In this document: one piece after another, positions 14,505 to 23,633 of the stretch
How the letters are laid out: each line of letters begins with the position of its first letter
Position numbering within the stretch: the first letter of the stretch is position 1
Assembly (NCBI GenBank): GCA_027047745.1
Contig: JALTUB010000063.1
Span: 1-23,646, forward strand
Length of the DNA stretch: 23,646 bases
Source of the DNA: Sulfurimonas sp.
GTDB taxonomy: Bacteria > Campylobacterota > Campylobacteria > Campylobacterales > Sulfurimonadaceae
Direction: 5' to 3'
Program-made: the position numbers and the translations under genes
The notes under the pieces: model-generated
Told to the model about the DNA's origin: nothing
The model's database searches: none
What the model saw: the letters and a program-made list of their open reading frames with translations, nothing else

Positions 14505-16676
14505 GTGGCAAGAAAATTAACTTTTAAACAGCAAATCGGTACAACACTAAATTTTTTATTAGGTCAACGAGACCTAAGTGTTGTTGCCTTTGTTATGGCT
14601 ATTTTAGCGATAATCATAGTACCTCTTCCATCTGAAATACTTGATGTATTGCTTTCAGTTTCTATGGCTATTGCTGTTTTAATTTTACTGATTTCATTAT
14701 ATATTCCAAAACCAACTGACTTAACAACTTTCCCTACTTTGATACTTATTATTACACTTTTTAGACTCTCATTAAATATTGCTACAACGAGGATGATTCT
14801 CAGCCATGGAAATGAAGGACCTGACCAAGTAAGTAGTATCATTACAAGCTTTGGTAACTTTGTTGTTGGTGGTAACTTTGTTATCGGTATCATTGTTTTT
14901 TCTATCTTAGTTCTTATTAACTTTATGGTTATAACAAAAGGTTCAACAAGGGTTGCTGAAGTTGCTGCTCGTTTTGTACTTGACTCTATGCCAGGTAAAC
15001 AGATGGCTGTTGATGCTGATTTGAATGCAGGACTCATAGATGATGCAGAGGCAAAAACACGCCGTGCAGAGATACTCCAAGATGCAAACTTCTACGGTGC
15101 GATGGATGGTTCTTCTAAGTTTGTAAAAGGTGACGCTGTTGCTGGTATTGTCATCACTCTTATCAATATTATCGGTGGTTTTCTTATTGGTGTTTTTCAA
15201 CATGATATGAGCGTTAGTGATAGTGCTACTACTTTTACTCTTTTAACTATTGGTGATGGTTTGGTTGGACAGATTCCTGCACTTATCATCTCTACTGCAA
15301 CTGGTATCATGATTACTCGTTCTTCTGGCGATGGTGACAACTTTGCAGAGGGAACTATCAACCAGATGATGGGTAACTCAAAGATAATGATGATAGTTGG
15401 TTTCATCATGATACTCTTTGCTTTAGTACCAGGTCTGCCAACTGCTTCTATGGGTTTTGTAGGTATTATATTTGCCTTACTAGGTTGGTCTATTTACAAG
15501 TACGACAAAGGTGAACTAAGTATTTTAGATATAAACAATGTAGTTGGAGGTAAGTCTTCTCAAGAACTAACCCAAGAGCATGAATCCTCAAAACCAAAAA
15601 AATCAAATGAAGAGATAGCAAAAGAGGAAGAAACAGCACTAGAAGACATCCTGAAAGTTGAAATGCTAGAGCTTACTCTTGGTTATCAACTTATTCGTCT
15701 TGCAGACTCTGAACAAGGTGGAGATTTACTAGAACGCATTCGCTCCATGAGACGAAAGATTGCTAGTGACTTTGGTTTTTTAATGCCACAGGTTAGGATA
15801 CGAGACAACTTACATCTAAAACCTCAACAGTACCAGATTTTACTAAAAGGTGTATCTATAGGAGAGGGAGAAATTGTTCCTGATAAATTTCTAGCTATGG
15901 ATAGTGGTATGGCAACAGGTGAAATAAGTGGAGAGCCAACTAAAGAACCTGCATTTGGATTAGATGCCTTATGGATAGTTCCTGAGCTTAAAGAAGATGC
16001 GATAATCAACGGATATACAGTTGTTGACCCAGCAACTGTTATCTCAACCCACATGAGTGAACTTGTTAAGAGAAATGCAGAAGATTTACTCACTCGTCAA
16101 GAGGTGCAAACACTTATAGATAAGATAAAAGGTGATTTTCCTGTTATTGTTGATGATGTTTTAAATGTTGCAAGTATTGGTCTTATCCAGCGTATATTAA
16201 AAGCACTTTTACATGAGAAAATTCCTCTTAAAGATATGTTAAGTATTTTAGAAACGATTGCAGATATTGCAGAGTTTACAAAAAATGTTGATGTCATAAC
16301 AGAACAAGTAAGAGCTAAACTATCTCGTATCATTACACAAATGTATGCAAGTGATGATGGAGTTATAAGACTACTTACTTTTGACACTGCAAGTGAACAG
16401 CTCATGTTAGAAAAATCTCAAGAACAAGATGGAACAAGAAACTTACTTTTAAATGTTGGTGAGATAAATGCTCTAATCCAAGCAACAAGTACAAAGGCTT
16501 CAGAATTATTGCAAAAAGGCATATCCCCTGTTGTCATCATTGTTGACCCTCAACTGCGTAGAGGTGTTGCAGAAATTTTTGAACGCTTTTCACTAGATGT
16601 TATCACTCTCTCTCATGCCGAGATAGATTCAAGTGCTACATTTGAAGTGCTAGGTTCAATTTCAATAGATACTTAA
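14505..16676 (+). CDS. flhA: Flagellar type III export gate protein FlhA, GTG start
   Basis: Integral membrane core of the flagellar export apparatus, forming the nonameric gate ring that receives substrate-chaperone complexes. The 723 residues match C. jejuni FlhA (724). About eight transmembrane segments lie between 25 and 330. The FHIPEP signature region is AEVAARFVLDSMPGKQMAVDAD, around 151-172, followed by DAEAKTRRAE. D210 is the likely equivalent of Salmonella D208. A charged linker (about 340-375) leads to the cytoplasmic FlhAC domain. The start is GTG, six bases after the Rrf2 stop, with a weak upstream AGAAGA. It is separated from other flagellar genes. In C. jejuni FlhA is also needed for the FlgSR-sigma54 flagellar cascade. 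Confidence 0.97.
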   Translation: MARKLTFKQQIGTTLNFLLGQRDLSVVAFVMAILAIIIVPLPSEILDVLLSVSMAIAVLILLISLYIPKPTDLTTFPTLILIITLFRLSLNIATTRMILSHGNEGPDQVSSIITSFGNFVVGGNFVIGIIVFSILVLINFMVITKGSTRVAEVAARFVLDSMPGKQMAVDADLNAGLIDDAEAKTRRAEILQDANFYGAMDGSSKFVKGDAVAGIVITLINIIGGFLIGVFQHDMSVSDSATTFTLLTIGDGLVGQIPALIISTATGIMITRSSGDGDNFAEGTINQMMGNSKIMMIVGFIMILFALVPGLPTASMGFVGIIFALLGWSIYKYDKGELSILDINNVVGGKSSQELTQEHESSKPKKSNEEIAKEEETALEDILKVEMLELTLGYQLIRLADSEQGGDLLERIRSMRRKIASDFGFLMPQVRIRDNLHLKPQQYQILLKGVSIGEGEIVPDKFLAMDSGMATGEISGEPTKEPAFGLDALWIVPELKEDAIINGYTVVDPATVISTHMSELVKRNAEDLLTRQEVQTLIDKIKGDFPVIVDDVLNVASIGLIQRILKALLHEKIPLKDMLSILETIADIAEFTKNVDVITEQVRAKLSRIITQMYASDDGVIRLLTFDTASEQLMLEKSQEQDGTRNLLLNVGEINALIQATSTKASELLQKGISPVVIIVDPQLRRGVAEIFERFSLDVITLSHAEIDSSATFEVLGSISIDT

Positions 16677-16692
16677 CTTAAAGGAAAAATAA

Positions 16693-17772
16693 ATGCAAGA
16701 TACAATCCACCACCTCTCTCATATAGACCTAGATGGCTACAGCTGTCAGCTCGTTATGAAGTACACACCCTATGAAAAGATGAACTACAATGCCAACTAT
16801 GGTGCAGAAGTAAAATCTAAACTAGATTTGATTTTAGAAAATATCAAAAAATCAAAAAAAAGTGCCTTAATCCTTATCTCTGACCTTAACTTAACAGCTG
16901 ATGAATCAAAATGGCTAACAAATGAAGTATATAAGCTCAATGCAAACAAGCAAAATGTTGTTATACAACTTTTAGATCATCATGGAAGTGGTGAAGAGAG
17001 TGCAAAAAAACATGACTGGTACTATCTTGACACTTCAAGATGTGCGACTAAAATAGTTTATGATTATGTAAAAGAAAACTTCGAGTTTGATGAACCAAAA
17101 TGGATGGAAAAATATGTAAGCGTAGTAAATGCAGTGGACTTATGGAAACAAGAAGAAGTAGAAAACTTTGAATATGGAAAAGTTTGTATGCGTTTAGTTA
17201 CTGAAACACGAGAACTCAACCGTGTCATGTTTGCTGATGAAGATTTCAACTATAAAACATCTCTTTTACTAGAAGCTACAAAACTTTTAGGTAAACCTAA
17301 CGCAAATATTTTATTAGATGAAAGTATTCATAAAATTAAGAAAAATTTCTTTAAAGAAGAAAATGAAGATAATACACTTGATAATCTAGCAACTAAATAT
17401 GTCGTTAAACTTCTTGGTGATAAACGCTCAACTCATACTATATACTACAAAGGTTACAAAGGCTACCTAAGCTATGCTGTTGGAAATACTTCCATCGTAG
17501 GAAATGGATTTTTACTTGCTTATCCTGAGTATGATTTTATAGTTGATGTAAGCTACAGAGGTGCTATGAGCCTTCGTGCAAATAACCAAGTAAGTGTTGC
17601 ACAAATCTCAAAAGAGTGGGCAAATGGTGGTGGACATCCAAACGCAGCAGGTGGAAGGATTATGGGCTTTAAAGAACAGTATCGTTACGACAAAGTTAAA
17701 CATCAGATAGAAGCTATAATCAGCGATAAAGAGTCAAGAGCTGGAGACTTAGAGTATAAAAGAGAGGTATGA
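16693..17772 (+). CDS. DHH/DHHA1 phosphoesterase, NrnB-like
   Basis: The 359 residues have the DHH-family motifs in order: SHIDLDG (H10, D12, D14), a motif II aspartate at D64 (ISDLN), LLDHHGSG (D95-H96-H97), and D149 in VNAVDLW. The C-terminal DHHA1 substrate-binding domain has GGGHPNAAGG at 312-321. The family (RecJ, NrnA, NrnB, cyclic-dinucleotide phosphodiesterases) uses two Mn ions to cleave phosphodiester or phosphomonoester bonds. The layout fits a short oligoribonuclease or pAp phosphatase best, but the substrate is inferred. AAAGGA precedes the ATG, 16 bases after flhA, suggesting one transcript. An equivalent DHH gene next to flhA in H. pylori is from memory. Confidence 0.85.
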   Translation: MQDTIHHLSHIDLDGYSCQLVMKYTPYEKMNYNANYGAEVKSKLDLILENIKKSKKSALILISDLNLTADESKWLTNEVYKLNANKQNVVIQLLDHHGSGEESAKKHDWYYLDTSRCATKIVYDYVKENFEFDEPKWMEKYVSVVNAVDLWKQEEVENFEYGKVCMRLVTETRELNRVMFADEDFNYKTSLLLEATKLLGKPNANILLDESIHKIKKNFFKEENEDNTLDNLATKYVVKLLGDKRSTHTIYYKGYKGYLSYAVGNTSIVGNGFLLAYPEYDFIVDVSYRGAMSLRANNQVSVAQISKEWANGGGHPNAAGGRIMGFKEQYRYDKVKHQIEAIISDKESRAGDLEYKREV

Positions 17773-17774
17773 TT

Positions 17775-19163
17775 CTAGTTATTTAAAAAATATCTCTCTA
17801 CTCCATTAGCAAGTCCTTTTGCTAATGTCTGTTGATACTTACTATTTACAAGTCTTTTTGCTTCTGATGGATTGGTAATAAAACCGACTTCTACTAAAAC
17901 AGAAGGCATTTGAGCACCAACTAAAACCCAAAAAGGTCCTTCTCTTACCCCTGCATCTTTTACTCGTTTATACTTTTTATTTAAAGCACCTAAAGCACCT
18001 CTTTGAAGATCAATTGCCAGTTTGTTTGCAGCAACTATATTATGAGAGTTTATAGTATTTAAAAAGCTCTCTTTGCCATAATAATCCATCTCACTCAAGT
18101 CTGCTTGATTCTCTTTTGCAGCTACTCGTTTTGCTCTACTTGAACGAGATTTTGATAAGAAGTAACACTCTATACCCTGAGCCTTTTTTGCACTCTTTTT
18201 TGAAACTGCATTTGCATGGATACTTATAAATATATCTGCATGTTTTTTGTTTGCATATTTTGTTCTATTGCTAAGTTTTACAAAATAATCGCTACTTCTT
18301 GTCATGTAAACTCTATACCCACGAGCCTTTAAGATACGATTTAAGTCTTTTGCAATACTCAAAACAACAACTTTTTCTCTATATCTTTTGTACCCTATAG
18401 CACCAGGGTCTTTACCACCATGACCAGCATCTATAACTATAATCTTATTTCTATCTAATCGTTTAGGAGTGATTATTTTAGGCTTGTAAGTATATTTTTT
18501 CGTAGTGGTTCTCATCGTAATAATTAAAGCAGATGGCTCTTTTTTGAAACTTATTTTCACTTTTTTAGAGTCTTCTATCAAAAGTCTCAAAGAATTAGAA
18601 TTATGTTGAGTAAGTTTAATTTTGTCAATATTTTTCTTTCTCAAAGTTGTAGATACTATTAACATAGAAGCATGAATATCAAAAATATATTGATATTTTT
18701 TCTTTTTTACATCATATTTACTAAAATAATTAACTTGATTTAATTTTAATTTATTTTTAAATCTTAAAAGAAGTTTTCCATCTTTCCATGTAACTGTTTT
18801 CAGTTTATTAGATGATTTTATTTTAATCTTTTTCTTACTTTTTGATTTTGAAATTTTCTTAGGTTTTGGAGCTTTATATTTTGTTTTAGGCTTAGCTTTA
18901 CTTAACTCTTTTTGATATTGTAAAACATCAATATGAAGTTTATTACCACTTTTAACTATACCTCTCAATGCTTTTGTAAGTAGTTTTTTATCATCATTCA
19001 TCAAGGCACGAAGATAAAGGTTTTTATAGTCGTTATATGCACGAAACTGATTACTTTTACTATTAGATTTCATAAAGCCATTAGCTCTATTTAAAATCTC
19101 ATGATTGCTCAAAGCACTAAGAGATAAGGTAAATAATAGTAAAAGAGTGAAAAAACGAAACAT
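17775..19163 (-). CDS. Secreted N-acetylmuramoyl-L-alanine amidase (Amidase_3)
   Basis: Zinc amidase that cuts the bond between N-acetylmuramic acid and the stem peptide, used in daughter-cell separation. The 462 residues begin with a signal peptide (hydrophobic 3-17). A periplasmic N-terminal part (20-225) follows, with a very lysine-rich stretch at 89-121 and a beta-rich, AMIN-like segment at about 122-222. The Amidase_3 catalytic domain has H248 (VIDAGHGGKDPGA), E263, H316 (SIHANA) and catalytic E425 (VLVEVGF). It converges with the DHH gene with only two bases between stops, and it is seven bases downstream of the FabX-like gene. It corresponds to AmiA of H. pylori and C. jejuni, which lies in the same order after spoT and tyrS. 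Confidence 0.93.
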   Translation of the reverse strand: MFRFFTLLLLFTLSLSALSNHEILNRANGFMKSNSKSNQFRAYNDYKNLYLRALMNDDKKLLTKALRGIVKSGNKLHIDVLQYQKELSKAKPKTKYKAPKPKKISKSKSKKKIKIKSSNKLKTVTWKDGKLLLRFKNKLKLNQVNYFSKYDVKKKKYQYIFDIHASMLIVSTTLRKKNIDKIKLTQHNSNSLRLLIEDSKKVKISFKKEPSALIITMRTTTKKYTYKPKIITPKRLDRNKIIVIDAGHGGKDPGAIGYKRYREKVVVLSIAKDLNRILKARGYRVYMTRSSDYFVKLSNRTKYANKKHADIFISIHANAVSKKSAKKAQGIECYFLSKSRSSRAKRVAAKENQADLSEMDYYGKESFLNTINSHNIVAANKLAIDLQRGALGALNKKYKRVKDAGVREGPFWVLVGAQMPSVLVEVGFITNPSEAKRLVNSKYQQTLAKGLANGVERYFLNN

Positions 19164-19170
19164 TAAATGA

Positions 19171-20262
19171 TTATTCGCCTTCTATAAGTTTTGTAAGTAA
19201 CTCTTCTACAGATATTATTTTATCTAGTTTATAGCCATTTGTTCCAGAAAAGAAAAGCCCTGTTTCTAGTTTTCCTTCATAGGCATCACTTAATCTATCT
19301 GCAATACAAAAACCAACAACTTTAGCTTCTTCACCACGATTACAGGGAGAAACACAGTTTGAAATACATTTGATAGCAGGACCTTCTCGTTTTTCCACTA
19401 AAGATGTTAAACTTGTTCTTACACCTTGTGCTGGGTAACCAACAGGAGAACTCATAAGTTGTATATCTTCTTTTTTTGCTTCAAGTAGAACTTTTTTAAA
19501 GTTTGCATGTGCATCACACTCAAAAGTTCCGATAAAACGAGTACCCATTTGGACAGCTCTAGCGCCACGACTCATCATGTCTTCTATATCATTTTTATCC
19601 CAAACACCACCAGCAGCAATAACAGGAATATCTCCCCAAAGTGCCGCTTCTTCTACAACTGGGCTAACAATATTTTCTAGTTGATTCTCTTCCATCTTAC
19701 ACTGTTCATAAGTAAAACCTTGATGACCACCAGACTTTGGACCCTCAACAATAACAGCATCAGGAACTCTATCATAACGCTTTTTCCATCTTTTACAGAT
19801 GATTTTTAGTGCTTTTGCAGATGATACAATTGGAACAAGAGCAACATCTGGATAACCCTCAGTAAACTCTGGCATATTTGTTGGTAACCCTGCACCAGTT
19901 ATAATAATATCTATCCCTGCTTCACAAGCATCTGTTACCACACGACCATAATCATTAATAGCATAAAGAATATTTGCAGCTAAAGGTTTAGCACCACAAA
20001 TCTTTCTAGCATTATCTATAATCGCAGTAAAACCATCTTTTGAGTAAAAGTTTACTTCACTCAAAGGTCTATCAGCTACAAGTTTTTTAGAAAATTCTTT
20101 ATCATTGTAGTAACCTGTACCAACTGCAGATATAACGCCAAGTCCACCATTTTGTGAAACTGTTCCAGCTAATTGATCCCAGCTTATTCCTAAACCCATT
20201 CCACCTTGTACAATAGGTTTAGGAATTGTATATTTTCCAATTTTTAGTGGATTAAAGCTCAT
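19171..20262 (-). CDS. fabX: FabX-like flavoprotein (annotated family: nitronate monooxygenase)
   Basis: An FMN TIM-barrel protein of 363 residues in the nitronate monooxygenase/FabK superfamily: GGMGLGIS (20-27), VEGPKSGGHQGF (172-183, catalytic-type H180), AAGGVWD (216-222) and the phosphate-binding MGTRFIGTFEC (239-249). It carries cysteines at 299, 303, 307 and 319 (C-x3-C-x3-C-x11-C), unlike ordinary nitronate monooxygenases. H. pylori FabX (HP0773) is the same kind of protein. It has FMN plus a [4Fe-4S] cluster and dehydrogenates and isomerises decanoyl-ACP to cis-3-decenoyl-ACP for unsaturated fatty acids. Its gene also lies beside tyrS and the amidase gene. The assignment rests on this match of context, Cys set and length. 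Its ATG shares a base with the tyrS stop (TAATG). Confidence 0.8.
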   Translation of the reverse strand: MSFNPLKIGKYTIPKPIVQGGMGLGISWDQLAGTVSQNGGLGVISAVGTGYYNDKEFSKKLVADRPLSEVNFYSKDGFTAIIDNARKICGAKPLAANILYAINDYGRVVTDACEAGIDIIITGAGLPTNMPEFTEGYPDVALVPIVSSAKALKIICKRWKKRYDRVPDAVIVEGPKSGGHQGFTYEQCKMEENQLENIVSPVVEEAALWGDIPVIAAGGVWDKNDIEDMMSRGARAVQMGTRFIGTFECDAHANFKKVLLEAKKEDIQLMSSPVGYPAQGVRTSLTSLVEKREGPAIKCISNCVSPCNRGEEAKVVGFCIADRLSDAYEGKLETGLFFSGTNGYKLDKIISVEELLTKLIEGE

Positions 20263-21461
20263 TAGTTTACCTTTAGTTTTGCAAATTTTCTTTTTCCAAC
20301 TTGGAGCAAATACTCACCCTTTGTTAGTTGTAGTTTTTCATCAGATACTTTTTCTTGGTTTATTTTAACACCACCTTGCTTAATATCTCGTCTTGCTTGT
20401 GAAGTTGATGGCTCAATGTTACAATCTTGCAAGGCTTTTGCTATCCAAATATCACCCTCACAACTAAATTCGGCTATATCTGTTGGAATTTGACTTTTTG
20501 CATGAACTTTATCAAATTCTTCTTTTGCACTATTTGCTTCATCTTGAGAATGAAATCGTGCTGTAATTTCTAGTGCTAACTCCTCTTTTACCTTTTTAGG
20601 ATGAAGAGAACCATCTTCTACACCAGCTTTTATTTTTGCTATCTCTTCTAAAGTTTTACTGCTTAAAAGCTCAAAATATCTCCACATCAATACATCACTA
20701 ATACTTAAAACTTTTCCAAACATATCATTTGCTGCATCTGTTACACCGATATAATTACCTAAAGATTTACTCATCTTTTGAACACCATCAAGCCCTTCTA
20801 AGATAGGCATCATCAAAACAGCTTGTTGTTTTTTAATATCATAAGACTTTTGAAGTTGTCTTCCCATGAGAAGATTAAATTTTTGGTCTGTTCCACCTAT
20901 CTCTATATCACTTTTAAGATGTACACTATCATAACCTTGAAGTAAAGGATACATAAATTCACTTACAGCTATCGGTGTTTGAGTTGCATATCTTTTTGAA
21001 AAGTCATCTCTCTCAAGCATACGGGCAACTGTTAAGTTTGATGCAAGTTGTAACATTCCTGCCGCACCTAAAGAGTCTAGCCACTCATTGTTATAAACAA
21101 TATCAGTTTTACTCTCATCTAAAATCTTAAAAGCTTGAGAAGTATAAGAAGATATATTTTTAACAATATCATCTTGTGTAAGCACTTTTCTTGTAGCACT
21201 TTTTCCTGTTGGGTCACCAATCATCGCCGTAAAACTACCAATAAGAAACTGTATTCGTCCACCATATTTTTGAAAAGCAGCTAGTTTTTGAAGCAAGACT
21301 GTATGACCAAGATGCAGGTCTGGGGCAGTAGGGTCAAAACCAGCTTTTACTGTATATGTTTTCCCCTCATCATAATAAGCCTTTAACAACTTTTCAATGC
21401 GTTCAATATCAATTATTTCAGCGCAACCTCTTTTGATTTCATTTATTGCTTTTGTTATCAT
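20262..21461 (-). CDS. tyrS: Tyrosyl-tRNA synthetase
   Basis: Class I aminoacyl-tRNA synthetase charging tRNA(Tyr). The 399 residues have HLGH at 50-53 (the HIGH motif) and KMSKS at 229-233, both in the Rossmann catalytic domain. The tyrosine-binding segments are KAGFDPTAPDLH (about 39-50) and EIGGTDQKFNLL (about 187-198). An S4 RNA-binding domain follows at about 335-395 (STSQARRDIKQGGVKIN). KMSKS rather than KFGKT places it with the TyrZ-like subgroup. It is 21 bases after spoT and coupled to the FabX-like gene by TAATG. No T-box leader is present, as expected outside Firmicutes. Confidence 0.96.
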   Translation of the reverse strand: MITKAINEIKRGCAEIIDIERIEKLLKAYYDEGKTYTVKAGFDPTAPDLHLGHTVLLQKLAAFQKYGGRIQFLIGSFTAMIGDPTGKSATRKVLTQDDIVKNISSYTSQAFKILDESKTDIVYNNEWLDSLGAAGMLQLASNLTVARMLERDDFSKRYATQTPIAVSEFMYPLLQGYDSVHLKSDIEIGGTDQKFNLLMGRQLQKSYDIKKQQAVLMMPILEGLDGVQKMSKSLGNYIGVTDAANDMFGKVLSISDVLMWRYFELLSSKTLEEIAKIKAGVEDGSLHPKKVKEELALEITARFHSQDEANSAKEEFDKVHAKSQIPTDIAEFSCEGDIWIAKALQDCNIEPSTSQARRDIKQGGVKINQEKVSDEKLQLTKGEYLLQVGKRKFAKLKVN

Positions 21462-21482
21462 TTATATTCTCTTTTTAATTTT

Positions 21483-23633
21483 TTACTTATAAGCATCATC
21501 TGTGCGAATTAGATGAATAACTTTTATCTTTTTATCCAACTTGGAACGAAGTTCATTTATATTATCATATTTTTTTGTAAATTCAAGTTCACAATATTTA
21601 GTATATTCTGAATCATCTTTACCAAGTTCTATAGAACTTATATCTATCTCTAACTTAGCTAGATATGTCAAAAATTTTGCTAAAGCACCCTTTGTATTAT
21701 GTAAAGATGCGATAAGTTTATAGTTATATATCATCTTCTTTTCCCATCTAACAAATACCATAGGTTTTTGTGTATCTAAGTATTTTTGGGCATTTTTACA
21801 CATCTTATGATGAACATGAACCTTACTTTTATCTAAGAATCCCATGATTTCATCACCATTTTTAGGATGACAACAATAATCAAATACAACATTATTAACA
21901 CTGCTTGTACTAAAAATCTCAACACCTGATAAAACATTTGATTTTAACTTAAATTTATGACGAGATAAAAAACCACGAAATCTACTGTTTTTACTAATTT
22001 CATTAGTATATTTACTGATTAATTGTCTAAACTGTTCTATATCACATGGTATATTTTCACTAGAACCAGCATTATATTTTAAGACCCATTCTTTAACTCT
22101 CGATGGATTTAAGTTCATGACAGTTGCAACTATATTTACACTTATCTTTGCATCAATTTCTTTAATCCTTGCATTACAGATTAAACGCATATTTGTTGTT
22201 GCTTTTGATGTTTTAACTGCATTAATCCATGAACATCTAGTTTGCTTCTTTTCACCTGTATTTATCTTAACAATATCACCATTTTTTACTTCACTAAGCA
22301 AAGGTGATTTTACTTTATTTATCAGTGCTGAATCTGCTTTGTTTCCAACTTCTGTATGCACTGCATAAGCAAAATCAAGTGCAACAGCACCTCGTGGTAA
22401 GGTAAATGGGTCACCTCTTGGAGAAAAAACAGATATATCTTCTGAATATAAATCATTTTTAATAAGTTCATAAAAGTCTTCTGCTGACTCATTTTGATAC
22501 TGCAAGTTGTTTAACCAATCTAGCTTTATACTATCTGCACCACTTTTATATTTCCAATGTGCGGCAACTCCTAGTTCTGCTGTTTTATGCATATCAAAAG
22601 TTCTAATTTGGACTTCAAATATGGCACTATTATAAAAAACTGTTGTGTGAATAGTTTGGTAACCATTATCTTTAGGAACTGCAATATAGTCTTTAAATCT
22701 TGAGCTAAGAGGTTGAAAGTGAAGATGAATAAGCCCTAAAATATCATAACATTTGACAGGCTCTTTAGTTAATATCCTTACAGCTAGTAAGTCCAGAACT
22801 TCATCTATGCTAACACCTTTTCTTTGCATTTTTATATATATAGAATACTTATGCTTTACTCTTGATATTATCTCTACATCATCTTCACAAAATCCATGGC
22901 TTATAAGCAGATGATTAATATTCTCTTTAAATTCATTTAGCTTCATTTCTATAGCATGATAGTTAGTATCAAGATAATTATCTATGTGATGCTTTTCCTC
23001 TTTAAAGAGGTAAGAAAAGCTCAAATCTTCTAAAATATTTTTCAAAAAACTAATACCTAAACGATGTGCGATAGGTGCATATACAACAAGGGTTTCTTCT
23101 GAAATTCTATGTTGCTTATGCTCAGCCAAGGCATCAAGTGTCAACATATTGTGAAGTCTATCACATAGTTTTACAACCAAGACTCTAACATCTTTTATAC
23201 TTGCTAGAAGCATCTTTCTAAATGTAAGTGCAGAAACAACAAGTTTTTCATTTGAGGTAGAAGGAATCAATTCAGAATCACGAATTGCATCTATTTTAGT
23301 TAAACCTTCAACTAAATGTGCAACATCATTTCCATATATATCTTCTATTTCTTCAATAGTAATCTCTGTATCTTCAACAATATCATGAAGCAGTGCGGCA
23401 ATAGCCATAGATTCATCGGCAGTAATAGACGAAACAATAGAAGCAACTAAAATTGGATGAATAATATATGGCTCACCACTTTTTCTAGTCTGTGTTTTAT
23501 GTGCTTGGATTGCATATTGAAGTGCTTTTTCTAAGGTAGGAGTTTTTGTTATTTGTGTAAAAAGATATGTCGTAGCCGAGTCAATATCTTTAAGATGTTT
23601 TACTTTATCTATATTTACTTGACTCAGACCCAT
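21483..23633 (-). CDS. spoT: Bifunctional (p)ppGpp synthetase/hydrolase (RSH, SpoT)
   Basis: Makes and degrades (p)ppGpp, and is probably the only long RSH of the cell as in other Campylobacterota. The 716 residues contain the HD hydrolase domain (H59, H83-D84, E87-D88, D158) and the synthetase domain with RFKDYIAVPKDNGYQTIHT at 312-330 and FEVQIRT near 339-345. RxKD at 312-315 is the variant of bifunctional enzymes, against ExDD in RelA. A TGS domain follows at about 400-460, then a helical region, a CC-H-C zinc-finger-like segment around 585-612 and a C-terminal ACT domain at about 635-710. The ATG at 23633 has a weak ribosome-binding site. The frame stays open to the window edge, so an upstream start cannot be excluded. 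Confidence 0.95.
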   Translation of the reverse strand: MGLSQVNIDKVKHLKDIDSATTYLFTQITKTPTLEKALQYAIQAHKTQTRKSGEPYIIHPILVASIVSSITADESMAIAALLHDIVEDTEITIEEIEDIYGNDVAHLVEGLTKIDAIRDSELIPSTSNEKLVVSALTFRKMLLASIKDVRVLVVKLCDRLHNMLTLDALAEHKQHRISEETLVVYAPIAHRLGISFLKNILEDLSFSYLFKEEKHHIDNYLDTNYHAIEMKLNEFKENINHLLISHGFCEDDVEIISRVKHKYSIYIKMQRKGVSIDEVLDLLAVRILTKEPVKCYDILGLIHLHFQPLSSRFKDYIAVPKDNGYQTIHTTVFYNSAIFEVQIRTFDMHKTAELGVAAHWKYKSGADSIKLDWLNNLQYQNESAEDFYELIKNDLYSEDISVFSPRGDPFTLPRGAVALDFAYAVHTEVGNKADSALINKVKSPLLSEVKNGDIVKINTGEKKQTRCSWINAVKTSKATTNMRLICNARIKEIDAKISVNIVATVMNLNPSRVKEWVLKYNAGSSENIPCDIEQFRQLISKYTNEISKNSRFRGFLSRHKFKLKSNVLSGVEIFSTSSVNNVVFDYCCHPKNGDEIMGFLDKSKVHVHHKMCKNAQKYLDTQKPMVFVRWEKKMIYNYKLIASLHNTKGALAKFLTYLAKLEIDISSIELGKDDSEYTKYCELEFTKKYDNINELRSKLDKKIKVIHLIRTDDAYK

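Noticed and set aside
14564..15037. Long open frame of 157 codons on the strand opposite flhA, and similar long antisense frames elsewhere
   Set aside because: It lies wholly within well-supported flhA, has low-complexity hydrophobic composition expected from antisense to membrane helices, and shows no motif or ribosome-binding support.
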